NCBI RefSeq assembly: GCF_009711975.1
Contig: NZ_VIKW01000007.1
Span: 62,001 to 126,000 of the forward strand
Source: Anabaena sp. UHCC 0204
Lineage (GTDB): Bacteria > Cyanobacteriota > Cyanobacteriia > Cyanobacteriales > Nostocaceae
Reading direction: 5' to 3'
Length of the DNA stretch: 64,000 bases
Shown here one piece after another: positions 45,819-57,072 of this stretch. The stretch's first letter is position 1. Each line of letters starts with the position of its first letter. The translations under genes and the position numbers were made by a program. The notes beneath the pieces are model-generated. The model did not search any database. It was given only the letters and a program-made list of their open reading frames with translations, and was not told the origin of the DNA.

Positions 45819-47438
45819 TTATTCTGGCGGCTTTTCTTCCTTTTGCTGCTTAATTTCTGGTGCTGGATTTTGATTTGTTTCTATGGTGGGAACTACCACA
45901 GAAGAAGAATTCACTGGCTGAGATTCCTTGGCTGGAATAACTACAGGATTAGATTCTTGGGAAGGTGGAGGTAACACCTGATTTTGATTAGAATCTGGTA
46001 CAGTTTTTTCTGGGGGAGGGGAAGCCTTCTGAGATTCTTTAGCATCACGCAAGGTATCCATTAAAGATGGTGAAGGAGTAACAATCGGTGTTGATTTCTT
46101 GACTGTGGGATTACGAGGTAGAATAGGTTGAGAATTATTTTTAGGTGCTTGTTCTTCAGAACTACCATTACTAGTAGGAGTTGGTTCGGGAGAAACAGGA
46201 GTATTTTTCCGGATTCTTCTCAAACTAGGGACTGGTGCAGATTCGTTCAAAGAGGATTTTTGAATCTTTGGAGTTGCAGATGATGGTGATATTTCCACAA
46301 CAGGTTTAGGCGGATTAGATTCGTAAATAGGTTGTTCAACAACTGGTGTCGGTAATGATTGTAAATTAGATTTTGATAATATCCGCGTCATACTAAATCC
46401 GCCCGTAGCTGCAACCAAGGCGATACTAATACTAATAGCTGCCTTCGATACACCTGCTTTTTTTCCTATGTCGGCGGCTTTCTCTCTTCGTGAAGGTGTA
46501 GAAATGGGGTGAAGAAAAGCTTTTTTATGTAAATCTTCTGCTTTTAAATCTGATAAATTAATAGTAGGTACAGCTTGAGTCGGTACAACTGGTGATGTAA
46601 ACTTGAGCGCATTTCCCGGTAGTAGTTGCAACCATTCGGCTACTGTCGTGGGACGAAACTGCTGTTCTACAGCCATTCCTTTCATAACTGCTTGATTAAC
46701 AGCTTCACTCAGATGGGGTTGTAGTTCACGGGGAGAAGGCATTTGTTCCCGATTCCTCCGCAACGCTTCGCTATCGCGCAATAATGCTGGCATAGGAACT
46801 TGTCCTGTTAGGAGTGCATATAACGTTGCTGCTAAACCATAAACATCTGTAGCTGTTGTTCGTGCAGCTTGAGTTAAATACTGTTCAATAGGTGCATAAC
46901 CCTCGCTGACTAAACCTGTGTGTGTCTGTTTTGCCCCGTTATTAAATTCTCTAGCAATGCCAAAATCAATTAGCACAACTTCCTGAGTTCCTTGGCGCAA
47001 AATAATATTATCTGGTTTTATATCTCGGTGCAGCAAACCATTATGATGTACCACCTGCAATGCCGCGCCTATTTGACGAATATAATGGATAGCCGTAGCT
47101 TCAGGTAGGGGTATTCCTGGTAAGACAAATGCAGCGCCTAAAGTGTCTCCAGGAACGTATTCCATCACCATATAAGGTAGATTATCCTCCTCGAAAAAGT
47201 CGCTTACTCGGACAATATGAGGATGAACGCAAGCAGCTAATCTTTTGGCTTCATCTTGAAATTGGCGCTGGAACTTAGGAAAATCGGGATGTTGCCGCAA
47301 CCTCTCATTAATAGTTTTCATCACTACTTCTTGTCCTAAATAGTGATGTATGGCTTTAAAGGTAACACCAAATCCGCCCCGCCCTATTTCCTGGAGGATG
47401 GTATATTTTCCATTCTGCAAAATTGTGCCTGCTAACAT
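45819..47438 (-). CDS. Serine/threonine protein kinase, single-pass membrane
   Basis: 539 aa. Hanks-type kinase domain ~11-275: glycine loop GRGGFGVTF (19-27), Lys41, catalytic HRDIKPDN (Asp139, Asn144) and Asp158 in DFG. A predicted membrane helix lies at ~330-350 ([15 protein letters not shown]). The outer ~190 residues are Pro/Ser/Gln-rich low complexity ([20 protein letters not shown]) with no sensor domain such as PASTA. All catalytic residues are intact. The target is unknown. Its stop lies 23 bp from the tRNA-Ser gene. Confidence 0.92.
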   Translation of the reverse strand: MLAGTILQNGKYTILQEIGRGGFGVTFKAIHHYLGQEVVMKTINERLRQHPDFPKFQRQFQDEAKRLAACVHPHIVRVSDFFEEDNLPYMVMEYVPGDTLGAAFVLPGIPLPEATAIHYIRQIGAALQVVHHNGLLHRDIKPDNIILRQGTQEVVLIDFGIAREFNNGAKQTHTGLVSEGYAPIEQYLTQAARTTATDVYGLAATLYALLTGQVPMPALLRDSEALRRNREQMPSPRELQPHLSEAVNQAVMKGMAVEQQFRPTTVAEWLQLLPGNALKFTSPVVPTQAVPTINLSDLKAEDLHKKAFLHPISTPSRREKAADIGKKAGVSKAAISISIALVAATGGFSMTRILSKSNLQSLPTPVVEQPIYESNPPKPVVEISPSSATPKIQKSSLNESAPVPSLRRIRKNTPVSPEPTPTSNGSSEEQAPKNNSQPILPRNPTVKKSTPIVTPSPSLMDTLRDAKESQKASPPPEKTVPDSNQNQVLPPPSQESNPVVIPAKESQPVNSSSVVVPTIETNQNPAPEIKQQKEEKPPE

Positions 47439-48005
47439 AGGGTTTTTTGAGTCTTAGAATGAGCAGATAATTGACTTGGTTGTAACACTCTTACCTATTA
47501 TGACAACGGTTTTTGATTCTGAATAAATATTAATTGTGAAATATCACCTATAAAGTTACAGCAGATTGCAGATACATGATGTACATGATTTAAGAACAAA
47601 GCCATATACCAAGAGACATTCAAACCAGTTGAGAGTTCCCTATTCCCTGTTCTCTGCTGTAATTAGTCATCATCATAATTGATCAGGGAAAAATTCTCGC
47701 ATCAGTCTGAAAACAAATATTGATGTCAAGATCAATAGTATCTTCTAATACTAATGACATGGAAATAAAGAGGAATATTACTGAATATTCTGTTCACAAA
47801 TCACAAATACAAGGTGATACAAATCACGCAATTTCAGTATTTTCATCACTGTACAATTTCTAGAAATCACTGAATATAAATCTTGTAAGTTTATTTTTAT
47901 AAAACTTATATAAATCCTGTATAAAGTTGCACCACATAAATACTATAGAGCCAAAAATCCCTACATAAGAGACTTTTTGAGTAAGCCTTATTTATACAAC
48001 TTGAT
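47439..48005. other. Spacer without recognised gene
   Basis: 567 bp between divergent genes. It includes a short TTCCCTATTCCCTGTTC repeat (47639-47655) and AT-rich sequence likely to hold both promoters. Confidence 0.5.
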
Positions 48006-48254
48006 ATGAACATCCAAACCATCACCCACAACGAAAATTCTCACCAGGAGCTTTCAACTCCTACACTTTATTTTGTTACGTACCGTCAAAAATTTGGCAG
48101 TTGTTTTATTTATAGAAATGAAATAATGATAGGTATTTCTTTAAATGCAGTCCGTAAACTAGCTGAATTATTACTACAACCCAATGAAATAATTAGCCAT
48201 ATTAAAGATATTTATCCATTACTACCAGCAGGTTTCAATTTAATAGACTTCTGA
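48006..48254 (+). CDS. Small hypothetical protein
   Basis: 82 aa. I do not recognise a family. The sequence alternates plausible strands and a helix (TLYFVTYRQKFGSCFIYRN, then LNAVRKLAELLLQPNEII), with one Cys and no signal peptide or membrane segment. Composition looks protein-like, but there is no clear ribosome-binding site. It stands alone between the kinase and the glycolipid operon, convergent with the latter. Confidence 0.5.
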   Translation: MNIQTITHNENSHQELSTPTLYFVTYRQKFGSCFIYRNEIMIGISLNAVRKLAELLLQPNEIISHIKDIYPLLPAGFNLIDF

Positions 48255-48276
48255 TCAATAATTGAAAATATAAAAA

Positions 48277-48300
48277 CCTCAGAAGTGATAACTTCTGAGG
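48277..48300 (-). terminator. Terminator of the HglT-containing operon
   Basis: Perfect ten-base stem CCTCAGAAGT/ACTTCTGAGG with a GATA loop. On the minus strand it is followed by TTTTTATATTTTC, a proper U-tract, about 200 bases past the glycosyltransferase stop. Confidence 0.85.
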
Positions 48301-48502
48301 CATAAAGAGTTTTAGGAACGATTGAGGACAATAGCCATCTTGCGATTAATTGGAGTAGGCAATTTTAAAATTAATAACAAGATAGCCAAATTTGTCAGTG
48401 TCTCAAATTAAGAACCTAAAAGCCCACAGGTCAACTACTAAAATAGTGTAGCAGGAACATTTCTATCTCAGTAGCCAAATTGGCGTTTTTTTTGGATCTG
48501 AT

Positions 48503-49849
48503 TTAGACATCTACCTTTTGAGAGATATTCACTAATTCGTAAAGCTTATCTTCAAACTTTTGCGTACAAGCTGACCAATCAAATTCCAGAATAGAAGGAC
48601 GAGCTTGCTCAGTCATTTTGGCTTTGAGTTCAGGATTTTTAAGAATTGTAATCACATTTTCAGCAAAATCTTGAGGGTTATTCGGTTTAGATAAAAAGCC
48701 ATTCACACCAGAAGATACTTGTTCAGTTGTGGAAGGTGCAAAAGCCGCTACTACAGGAGTTCCAGAAGCAAGAGCTTCGTTAGTTGTGGTACAGAAGTTT
48801 TCTGTAACTGAAGGGTTAACAAATATATCTGCTCTCGCAAACCAACCTAATAGTTCTTTACCATGAGATTCACCCCAAATAGTCACACCATGAGGGAACT
48901 TCTCAGCACGACGGCGAATTTCTGCATCTAAAGGACCACTACCAACAATTACTAAGTGAACATCAGGAATTTGAGCAGCAATTAGGGGATAGATATCTAA
49001 AAGTTGGGTAACATTTTTTTCGGCGGTAATGCGTCCTACAAAGAGAATAGTTGGCCGTTTATCATCAGGAATTGGATCATAACAAATATTGCGGGGATGG
49101 AATTTCTCGCAATCAATTCCTTGATAGGGTACATATTCGCAGCGTTGACATTGTAACTTTTTGTATTTCGCTAATTGTTCACGTGATGGAAATAAATTTA
49201 CATCATAGGTTTCGCTAAATTGTTTAATAACAAATGGCAATATAGGACTGATTAAATTGAAGAAAATATCTCCCAGATAATATCGGATATAGGCGATAAT
49301 ATCAGTATGGAAAACTGATATAATTGGTGTTTTTGTTTGCTTTGCATATTCAGATCCAACAGAACGCCCATAACCTTGTAAGAAAAAAGCATACAAACCT
49401 TTCATTTGTGCTGCTTCTTCGACAATAATTACATCAGGTTGGAATTCCTTCAGTAATTTAGTATCATTCCAATGACGATGGTTTAATGGTTGGGGTAAAG
49501 ATTTATATAAAATGAGTGGTTCTGTAGGAAATGCAAAAGCAGAAAAATTAGGAAAAGGTTGTAGTTCACTAAGTCCCGACATGGGACGATTACCAACTTG
49601 TGGAGGATATTGATTATTAATTTCTGGGTGAACTAAAAAAACTTCGTGTCCTTGTTTTAATAACCAGTGAACTCGCTGATGAACTGCAACAGAAACTCCT
49701 GTCAAAAATGGAGCATACAATCCAGTAAATAAGGCAATACGGAGAGGTTTATTTTTCATGGTAATCTGGCTGAAGCTATGGTTTTTAATAATTGTTTGCA
49801 TGGGAACTGGGAGGTTTTTGCGGCTGAATCTAAAATTTTCCCATTCCAT
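48503..49849 (-). CDS. hglT: GT4 family glycosyltransferase, HglT-like (heterocyst glycolipid glycosyltransferase)
   Basis: 448 aa. GT-B fold: N-terminal FTGLYAPFLTGVSVAVHQRV (~40-59), C-terminal donor site ILFVGRITAEKN (~268-279) and E-x7-E type NPSVTENFCTTTNEALASGTPV (~345-366, cited as SVTENFCTTTNEALASG). Its place at the end of the HgdBC-HgdA cluster near hglE mirrors the Anabaena 7120 order, in which all5341 (HglT) adds glucose to the long-chain alcohol. Start ATG overlaps the preceding stop (TAATG), so it is coupled. An inner Met 31 codons on is an alternative start. Confidence 0.8.
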   Translation of the reverse strand: MEWENFRFSRKNLPVPMQTIIKNHSFSQITMKNKPLRIALFTGLYAPFLTGVSVAVHQRVHWLLKQGHEVFLVHPEINNQYPPQVGNRPMSGLSELQPFPNFSAFAFPTEPLILYKSLPQPLNHRHWNDTKLLKEFQPDVIIVEEAAQMKGLYAFFLQGYGRSVGSEYAKQTKTPIISVFHTDIIAYIRYYLGDIFFNLISPILPFVIKQFSETYDVNLFPSREQLAKYKKLQCQRCEYVPYQGIDCEKFHPRNICYDPIPDDKRPTILFVGRITAEKNVTQLLDIYPLIAAQIPDVHLVIVGSGPLDAEIRRRAEKFPHGVTIWGESHGKELLGWFARADIFVNPSVTENFCTTTNEALASGTPVVAAFAPSTTEQVSSGVNGFLSKPNNPQDFAENVITILKNPELKAKMTEQARPSILEFDWSACTQKFEDKLYELVNISQKVDV

Positions 49850-51108
49850 TAAAGAGAAGCTTTTGGATCAATTGGTTGATCTAACCATTGATAAGGACGA
49901 TATTCTACTAGACGGATATTTTCACGCCCTTGAACTCGATAAGTAAGTCCACGCCATGTAATGGTTGATGTCCACAAAGAAGATAGCATTACTAACCCAT
50001 AAACCCACTGTGTTAAAGGGATAGCAATTAACATTTTGATAATTGTAAAAGGTGATAGTTTTGGGAGTTGTTCACCTTGATGAGAAAGGACTTTATGTAC
50101 TCCTAATTCCATCAATAACATCAACAATAGTAAGCCCATTGTGTAGGAAACATAGGAAGCCAATAATAAAGCAGCAGCATACCATTGAGCCTGAAATAAT
50201 AGCTGAAAAATGACGATGATCACTACATTGGGAATGAGGATGCTAGAAAATGCTTCACTAACTATAGCTAACCATTGGGGATGATAAAGTCTAGAACCAA
50301 GAATTAAGCGTTTGAGAGATTCTAGTAAATTTTGTAAATTACTTTCTTCCCGATTTAGCATTAATAAAGAAGGAACAAACTTAATCTGTAACTTATGTTG
50401 TTTGAGGAGTTTATGGAGGAGCATATCATCTGTTAAAACTTCTCCCCATTTATCCAAAAGTTCTATGCGGTTTAATACTTCTGTTTTGATAGCTAAAGTT
50501 CCACCCCAGGGAATTTGGAATAGAAACATTTGCACTACAGTAGAAACATTACCGGAGTAGCGAACTAATGAACCCCAATAATTACCTGTGGGAAGATACC
50601 AACGATTTCCTGTTGTGAGTCCAACTTTAGCATCCATGAGAGGAGTAACTAATTCTCGCAACCAATGAGGATGAACTATGGTATCAGCATCAATAAAAGC
50701 TATGACTTGATAAGCATTATCCAAATCGGAGACAGCTTGTAATAAAGCACTGCATTTGAGACTACAATTATGACGAACTGCTCTTAATGTGCTAATTTGG
50801 ACGTTAGTTGCACCCAGTTCATTAATTGTTTCTGTGACAATTTTAAAAGCTGGATCTTCTTTACTATCAATAATCAGCTTTAAATCATATTGGGGGTAGT
50901 TTTGTTTTAAAAGCGATCGCACACAATTAGGTAAAAATGGATCAGCACCCCGTAAACAAAGAATCACCGCAGTTTTAGGTAACTGTTCATCTGGTAATAA
51001 CTTTGGTTTATGTGAATGCAAATACCATAGAAATACTAGCGTTAAACACGCCTGAATAATCAACCAACTCAGCAAAGACTGAGATAGAAATATCATTAAA
51101 TCTGGCAT
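49849..51108 (-). CDS. Membrane glycosyltransferase, family 2
   Basis: About 419 aa from the ATG at 51108. A TTG start 15 codons earlier is possible. One N-terminal helix (~5-27) precedes a GT-A domain with CLRGADPFLPNCVRSLL, the metal-binding DADT in IAFIDADTIVHP (~145-155) and LTDDMLLHKLL as the catalytic Asp region. Four or so C-terminal membrane helices follow (~295-395). The layout resembles ceramide glucosyltransferase or cellulose-synthase-like enzymes. It overlaps the HglT-like gene by one base. It may add or modify sugars of heterocyst glycolipids, which is inference from location. Confidence 0.8.
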   Translation of the reverse strand: MPDLMIFLSQSLLSWLIIQACLTLVFLWYLHSHKPKLLPDEQLPKTAVILCLRGADPFLPNCVRSLLKQNYPQYDLKLIIDSKEDPAFKIVTETINELGATNVQISTLRAVRHNCSLKCSALLQAVSDLDNAYQVIAFIDADTIVHPHWLRELVTPLMDAKVGLTTGNRWYLPTGNYWGSLVRYSGNVSTVVQMFLFQIPWGGTLAIKTEVLNRIELLDKWGEVLTDDMLLHKLLKQHKLQIKFVPSLLMLNREESNLQNLLESLKRLILGSRLYHPQWLAIVSEAFSSILIPNVVIIVIFQLLFQAQWYAAALLLASYVSYTMGLLLLMLLMELGVHKVLSHQGEQLPKLSPFTIIKMLIAIPLTQWVYGLVMLSSLWTSTITWRGLTYRVQGRENIRLVEYRPYQWLDQPIDPKASL

Positions 51109-51174
51109 TATCTCTGAATTGCTATAAGTCGGTAATTTGTAATTACTACCCAATTCCTAATCCCCTAACTAAAA

Positions 51175-51633
51175 TTAGGGATCAAGAGAATACTTCATGA
51201 AGATATTAATGCTAGTATTCTTGTTCACCTTAAAACTAACATTTTTGAAAGGAGGTGTACCAGTGCTAATGGAAACAGTAGGATTTTTAGAAAGTCCAAA
51301 ACCCTCTTTAGGAATGCCAAAAAAATCTTTATTGAGTTTGCGATCGCCATTTTGATCATCAACTACAGCTACAGCATAAGTACCAGGTTTTAATCCAGTA
51401 AATACTTTCTTCACAGAACTACCTGTAATCTTAGTACAGCCACTTTTAACTTCACTTTTATCACTGTTAGGAAATCCTTTTTCAGAGTTAAAAACTCTCA
51501 TACAAATTTCTCCAGTTTTGTTACGAATGCCGTTAACAACAACACTTAAAGATGTTGTCTGTTCAGCATTTGCTACATTAGTAAAGCTGAGACTTAATAA
51601 AGTAGCCATGAACAAATTTACAACTTTCACCAT
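51175..51633 (-). CDS. DUF2141 family secreted protein
   Basis: 152 aa. Signal peptide (~1-23, cleavage near ANA-EQ). The rest matches DUF2141: LSVVVNGIRNKTGEICMRVF (cited in part), FTGLKPGTYAVAVVDDQNGDRKLNKDFFGIPKEGFGLS (core motif DDQNGDRKLNKDFFG). Periplasmic or envelope beta-sandwich is likely. It lies between the epimerase and glycosyltransferase genes on the same strand, so a part in envelope glycolipid deposition is plausible but unproven. Confidence 0.85.
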   Translation of the reverse strand: MVKVVNLFMATLLSLSFTNVANAEQTTSLSVVVNGIRNKTGEICMRVFNSEKGFPNSDKSEVKSGCTKITGSSVKKVFTGLKPGTYAVAVVDDQNGDRKLNKDFFGIPKEGFGLSKNPTVSISTGTPPFKNVSFKVNKNTSINIFMKYSLDP

Positions 51634-51668
51634 TAGTAAATACTTCCTTATTGTGAATGGAATTTGAT

Positions 51669-52673
51669 TTATTTCATCAATTTCTGAATGTCAGTTTTTT
51701 GCAACCATTCATGAGTTCGACGCATTCCTTCTTGCAAATCAACCTTGGCTTGATAATTTAAAACACTTTCCGCTTTGGCGATAGAATAAGCATAAGGACG
51801 ACTCATAAAATCAACTGATTCTGGGAGAATATCAGCTTTTTTCCGAAATAGTTTTTGTCCTTGTAATCGTACCCGCAGAAACAATTTCATTTCCTCTTTA
51901 GGTAAAGACATTGGTGCTGGTAAACCTTCCAACGAGGCTAAATGAATAAAATACTCCTTCCAGGAAGTTTCTTTACCATCGGTAATATTGAAAATCTCCC
52001 CATAAGCTGATTTTCCTATAGCTAAAAAGATGGCATCAATTAAATTATCTACATATAAATGATTCATCACACCTTTACCATCATTAGCATAGGCAAATAA
52101 TTTCTGTCGCATCATGTGAACTGGGCGCACTATCCAAGGAATACTTCCCGGACCATAAACATCTCCAGCCCGAAGCACTATTACTCCAAAATCTGGGGCA
52201 TTATTAAGTTTTAAAACCTCGATTTCTGCCTCAATTTTTGTTTGACAATAGGCATTATTTTCGCCAGAAAGTACACCTGATTCTGTAACCTTTTCCGGGT
52301 AATCAAACCCATATACTAAAGCAGTAGAAAGATGTACAAATGTTTTTACACCAGCTTGTTTAGCAGCCTTAGCAATATTAACAGTACCACCAACATTTAT
52401 TTCCCGGAAATGTTTAATATCCCCAGCTTCTTCGGCAATTTGAGCATTGTGTAAAACTATATCTACTCCCTGACAAGCTTTCGAGCAAATTACAGGATCA
52501 GTAATATTACCAACGATAATTTCAATACCTAAATTCTGCGCTGTTTTATCCTTAACTTGGGAACTTTGTAGTCCTCTAACCTTCATTCCTTGAGCGATCG
52601 CTAACTCGGCTGCACGCAAACCAACAAATTCATCAATTCCAGTAATTAGCAGAGTTTTGTTTTGGAAGTTCAT
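51669..52673 (-). CDS. hgdA: NAD-dependent epimerase, HgdA-like
   Basis: 334 aa from the ATG at 52673 (MNFQNKTLLITGIDEFVGLR). SDR-extended fold: the dinucleotide motif reads TGIDEFVG, then the active-site YCQTKIEAE (YxxxK) and VLRAGDVYGPGSIPW. In Anabaena 7120 the matching gene next to hgdBC encodes HgdA, reported as a UDP-galactose 4-epimerase needed for normal heterocyst glycolipids. Assignment rests on fold plus location, and substrate specificity cannot be seen. It is 35 bp before the DUF2141 gene on the same strand. Confidence 0.75.
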   Translation of the reverse strand: MNFQNKTLLITGIDEFVGLRAAELAIAQGMKVRGLQSSQVKDKTAQNLGIEIIVGNITDPVICSKACQGVDIVLHNAQIAEEAGDIKHFREINVGGTVNIAKAAKQAGVKTFVHLSTALVYGFDYPEKVTESGVLSGENNAYCQTKIEAEIEVLKLNNAPDFGVIVLRAGDVYGPGSIPWIVRPVHMMRQKLFAYANDGKGVMNHLYVDNLIDAIFLAIGKSAYGEIFNITDGKETSWKEYFIHLASLEGLPAPMSLPKEEMKLFLRVRLQGQKLFRKKADILPESVDFMSRPYAYSIAKAESVLNYQAKVDLQEGMRRTHEWLQKTDIQKLMK

Positions 52674-52913
52674 GTTGCGAAATAAATAAGTATTTTCTGG
52701 AAAATGCCAACAATCACACAAGTTGGTAAGATAATTGTAGTGTTGTTGATTACACTAAACTTCTATCTTTAGTTAGTGTTAATTTTCAAGGATATCTTGA
52801 AAATTCAGCAGTCTTAATCATAATAGAAATCACGAAATTGTCATTCTAGATGTTGCTTATCTGGTGCATCAAATATCGAAAATCTATTAATTGCATTGGT
52901 TTTACCTAAATTG

Positions 52914-54092
52914 CTAGAAAATATCAGCCGGATCAGCAGAACGCAATTTATTAATAGCTAGAGATCCCGAAGTGATGCAAATTAAAACAGTAGATGTCAA
53001 GACAATTAAAGCATTGTTGCTAGTCATAATTATTGGTAATTTAGTTACTTTCATAGCAAAATCATATAAAATTAAGGAAATTATAAAGCCTGGTATATAA
53101 GCGAATATTGCTAATACTATGGCTTGCTGAAAAACTACATTTAATAAATATCCATTGGCATAACCAATAGCTTTTAAAGTTGCATAGGCAATAAATTGAG
53201 TAGCAATATTGCTATACAAAATCTGGTAAACAATGACCACACCAACAACAGAAGCCATAATTAACATCAAATTGAGGATAAAACCAATTGGTGTTCTTGC
53301 TGACCAATATTGTTTTTCAAAATCAATAAAACCCTGACGAGTAAATATCTCTACATCTTCTGGTAAATTTGCTTTTAAGTTGGCTAGAATCTGTTTTGTA
53401 TCAACGCCTGGTTTGAGTTTAATGACACCAATATCTATCTTGTCAACTGGGCGACTATTAGGATTAATTCTGAGAAAAGTTGAGTCACTCACAATTAAAT
53501 TACCATCAACACCAAAGGAAGGTCCTAAACTAAATAAACCACCAATTCTTACCCGATAACCCTTAACAGCATCAAAGGGAAAAATTTCAATAGTCTGTGC
53601 AGTATTTCCTTGATTAAATAATTCTGCTATTGGACCAAATTCTGGACGGGAATCCCGATCAAATATCATGACATCAGGGATTTTGAGTTTATCTAAATTT
53701 TGCTTAACTTCGGGAATATCCAACACTGATTTTGCTGGATCAAAACCAATGACATATATAGAATATTTCTCACCACTGATGGGATTTTTCAATTTTGCAA
53801 ATTGCATATAAATTGCACTGACTGAATCCACACCATCAAAACCTAGAGTCTGGTATAAACGAGTGCGAGAAAAACTTTGAATTGCTGTCAAAGATTTATA
53901 TTGAGAACTAACTAAAAATAAATCACCGTGTAATCTTTGATGTACTGCTGTTGCACTAGAATAAAGTGCATCTTGAAAACCAAGTTGAATAAACATGAGC
54001 AGGACAATAAAACCAATTCCGGCTACAGCAATAACAAACCTCAGCTTTTGTTGGACAAGCTGTAGCCATGCTAAAGGAATTTTGATATTCAT
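52914..54092 (-). CDS. hgdC: ABC exporter permease, HgdC/DevC-like
   Basis: 392 aa. DevC/MacB-type layout: one N-terminal helix (~17-40), a large periplasmic domain (~45-270) and three C-terminal helices (~273-300, ~320-345, ~362-380). The start IPLAWLQLVQQKLRFVIAVAGI is characteristic of DevC proteins. It would export heterocyst glycolipids with the adaptor encoded 58 bp upstream and a TolC channel (HgdD). No DevA-type ATPase gene adjoins, as in the Anabaena hgdB-hgdC locus, so an ATPase must come from elsewhere. Confidence 0.85.
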   Translation of the reverse strand: MNIKIPLAWLQLVQQKLRFVIAVAGIGFIVLLMFIQLGFQDALYSSATAVHQRLHGDLFLVSSQYKSLTAIQSFSRTRLYQTLGFDGVDSVSAIYMQFAKLKNPISGEKYSIYVIGFDPAKSVLDIPEVKQNLDKLKIPDVMIFDRDSRPEFGPIAELFNQGNTAQTIEIFPFDAVKGYRVRIGGLFSLGPSFGVDGNLIVSDSTFLRINPNSRPVDKIDIGVIKLKPGVDTKQILANLKANLPEDVEIFTRQGFIDFEKQYWSARTPIGFILNLMLIMASVVGVVIVYQILYSNIATQFIAYATLKAIGYANGYLLNVVFQQAIVLAIFAYIPGFIISLILYDFAMKVTKLPIIMTSNNALIVLTSTVLICITSGSLAINKLRSADPADIF

Positions 54093-54150
54093 ATATTTTT
54101 AGGTGTTAGTTGTCAGTGGTCAGTTGTTTAAAATAACTAATAACTAATCA

Positions 54151-55362
54151 CTAAATTTGAATGGCAACATCTACTTGTAAATTAGTTAATCGAGATACTT
54201 TTTGACTATCGCTAGGACTATCAATAGATATTTTCACCGCAATTACTTTCCGGTCGGTATCAGAATTGGGATTAACACTAAAGATATTTTGTTTGTCAAC
54301 TTGCCAACCAATTTCACGCACAGTTCCTTGCAATTTACCAGGAAATGTTGTGCTAGTAATGATAGCTTTTTGACCAATTTTGACTTTTTGAATATCAGTT
54401 TGATAGACTTCTGCCAGCACTTGCATTTGTGATGTATTACCAATTTCGGCAAAGCCAGAAGTAGCAATTACTTCTCCATTTCTGGCATGAATTCGCAAAA
54501 TTGTCCCATCTATAGTAGATGTAATGTAAGTTAAATCATGGTCGGCTTTGGCTTGTTGAATTGCGGTTTCTGCACTTTTAACTTCACTTTTTGCTAACTC
54601 CACATCAACAACTCGTACTTCTTTAATGCTGTTAAGTTTGGATTTGCCTTCTTTAAGTTGATCCTGGAGAGTATCTTGAGTCCTTTTGAGAGTAGCCTCA
54701 GCCTCTTGGAGTTGCTGTTGTGTCGTTTTTAATGCTAAAGCTTTAGTATCAACAACAGAGGCAGAAACAGCACCATCTTTAAATAATTGCTGATACCGAT
54801 TGCTCTCTTTCTGGGCATTTTCCACTTCAGCCCGAATGCGATTAATTGATGCTAATTGAACCGCAATTTCGCCTTTTAATTGGGAATTCAACCGAGTAAT
54901 TGCGGCTTTTTGAGCATTGATATCGCCAATTTTAGCTCCAGCTTGTACCTGTGCAAGTTTAGATTTAGCAACTAACAATTTATCAAATGCTTGCTGAATA
55001 GCTGCTTTAGAACGATCATGGTCTTCTAGATAAGCTAATACTTGTCCTTTTTTGACATTATCTCCTTCTTTCACTAACAGGTTTTCTACTCGGACACCAT
55101 TGATAGAATTAGGAGCAGATAAATAAGTAATTTTGTCTTTTGGTTGTAACCTTCCTAAAGCAGTGATAGCGACTTTAACAGGAGTGGGTTGAGAGGTACT
55201 CACTGGAGAAATAGAACGAGATTGAGTATGAGAATTTATCCTCAATTGATAAAAACTGTATAAAGATACTAATCCTGCCGCTAAAGTTAGAGAAGTTGCT
55301 AAAATTATCTTCCACTTTAGTCCAGAGAGTTTGAATAATTGGCGTTCTTTGTTTACTGCCAT
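54151..55362 (-). CDS. hgdB: ABC exporter membrane-fusion protein, HgdB/DevB-like
   Basis: 403 aa. Membrane anchor at ~14-34, lipoyl half LVKEGDNVKKGQVLAYLEDHDRSK (~95-118, cited in part), a coiled coil (~120-250) and the second half ITSTIDGTILRIHARNGEVI (~276-295). This is the HlyD-like DevB type that bridges the inner-membrane permease and TolC. It is the first gene of the minus-strand glycolipid set and is 58 bp from the permease, with a short CAGTGGTCAGTTG repeat between. Confidence 0.85.
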   Translation of the reverse strand: MAVNKERQLFKLSGLKWKIILATSLTLAAGLVSLYSFYQLRINSHTQSRSISPVSTSQPTPVKVAITALGRLQPKDKITYLSAPNSINGVRVENLLVKEGDNVKKGQVLAYLEDHDRSKAAIQQAFDKLLVAKSKLAQVQAGAKIGDINAQKAAITRLNSQLKGEIAVQLASINRIRAEVENAQKESNRYQQLFKDGAVSASVVDTKALALKTTQQQLQEAEATLKRTQDTLQDQLKEGKSKLNSIKEVRVVDVELAKSEVKSAETAIQQAKADHDLTYITSTIDGTILRIHARNGEVIATSGFAEIGNTSQMQVLAEVYQTDIQKVKIGQKAIITSTTFPGKLQGTVREIGWQVDKQNIFSVNPNSDTDRKVIAVKISIDSPSDSQKVSRLTNLQVDVAIQI

Positions 55363-57072
55363 ATTTTTATTCCAATGGTGTTATGCCAGAAAATACTCGT
55401 AATGGTTATATTAGTTGCAAGAATTCAGCCCTTAGCTGATGTCTAACCGCAGACTATACCAACAGCTATTAGCTCAGAATTTCTTTGTTGTTTTTTTACT
55501 CAATACCAGAAATTTTTACTGTGAATGGGTATTGGTTTACCGCTGAATACTTCCAAAAAAAGGGAACAGATAAGAAAAAGAAACTCAGTCAAAAAAAAGA
55601 TGTTTTTTGAGATGTGTAGCACGAAAAAAACAGTGTCATTATTTCAATCTCATGTTTGAGTTAAACATGAGTCTTTTCTGTTCCCTCTGAATATCCGTAA
55701 ACTTATCCTTTGTTGCTTTCATAGAAGGATAGGTTTCATTATTTATGTATGAATTGTTGCCAGCCTTTGAGCCGTTATAAATACCCACATTAGTGCTAGA
55801 ATTAATAGGGCTTTTACTTTTGAGCATCTATGATTAACGCCACGCCATGCTATCAGTTCTATCTTGAATTGGCATTTAATTAAGTAGCCTAAAATACGAT
55901 ACCCCTATAGAGAAATAGAAATCTCAAATCCCCAATCAATGATGATAATAAATTAGGTAGAATTGCTAAACTCACTCTCAATTATCTCAAATAAATCCTA
56001 TCTTGTCAACTCATTTTGAGTTATTAAACTAAGGTGAGACTTGATTTACTAATCTAGTAGCGCCAAGCGAAATTAAAAATTAATAATTAAAAACTTAAAA
56101 AGCAGATAATACAAGCTGCTTGCAAATTTTTAATGGTTGATTGACTGACGCTATTGTGTACTAGTTAATCACTCCTTTATTTTCAATACTTATACTCATA
56201 AATCAATTTTAAAATCTGTAATTGCTTTAGCAAAACCACGGACAATCAAGGACAAGTGTCCATATTTCATCACAATTGATATAGATACAGGTTAGTGATC
56301 AACATTGAAAAAATTAATGTTTGGTTTATAAATAACTAATTGCCTATAAAAGGTGAGTTATCTTATAAATTCATCAAAAATATAGGCTTGATTATGATAG
56401 TTTGCTGAAAAAAGACATGATTATGTTCAAATACTTCCTGTGTGTATTTATTGATTAGTAACTTAGGAGACAATTTATAGAGAAAGCTGATATCCTCAAG
56501 CTATTATTGATATCTCAACCGTAAATATCAGGTAGGTTTGATAGAGAAATCTAGTTTTAGATGATACTTGTCTACTTGGTTTATATTAAAAAAGGAGATA
56601 ATTGCAGCTAGATTTTTCCTCAAAAATTACTAGAAATGAACTATTCCATTTTCATAAGTTGTGCTAGTCTTTTTATTAATTCAATATTTCTAAATCAAAA
56701 GGAAACTATTGATTTGATTGCAGGTAAAAAGAAGAAATACTAAAATCAACCAATTTATAACAGCAGAATTGCTGAAAAAAACAAAATCCATAGCTTGAGA
56801 AACTTAGGTTTTTGATCTTTATCAGTTACAAGCTGCTATACAATTCCCAAAAAGGTTAAGTATTTTTTCATTGTTCATAAATTCTGAAATGGATTGATGA
56901 TATTTCTGTAACGGGTTTTGCAGCTTTTCTGGGTTAAATCAGCTAGAATAGATAAGCCTAGTACATAGCCACATCACTAAAATACCCATTACACAAATCG
57001 TCAAAAACTTGACTCAACCAAATTATTTCAGAATTCAAACTTCAGCCTGTATGGACTAGGATTTTAAACTAG

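Noticed and set aside
55639-55827. 62-codon minus-strand frame in the hglE upstream spacer
   Set aside because: No ribosome-binding site, Asn/Lys/Ser-rich as expected of AT-rich random sequence, and its end overlaps a hairpin.
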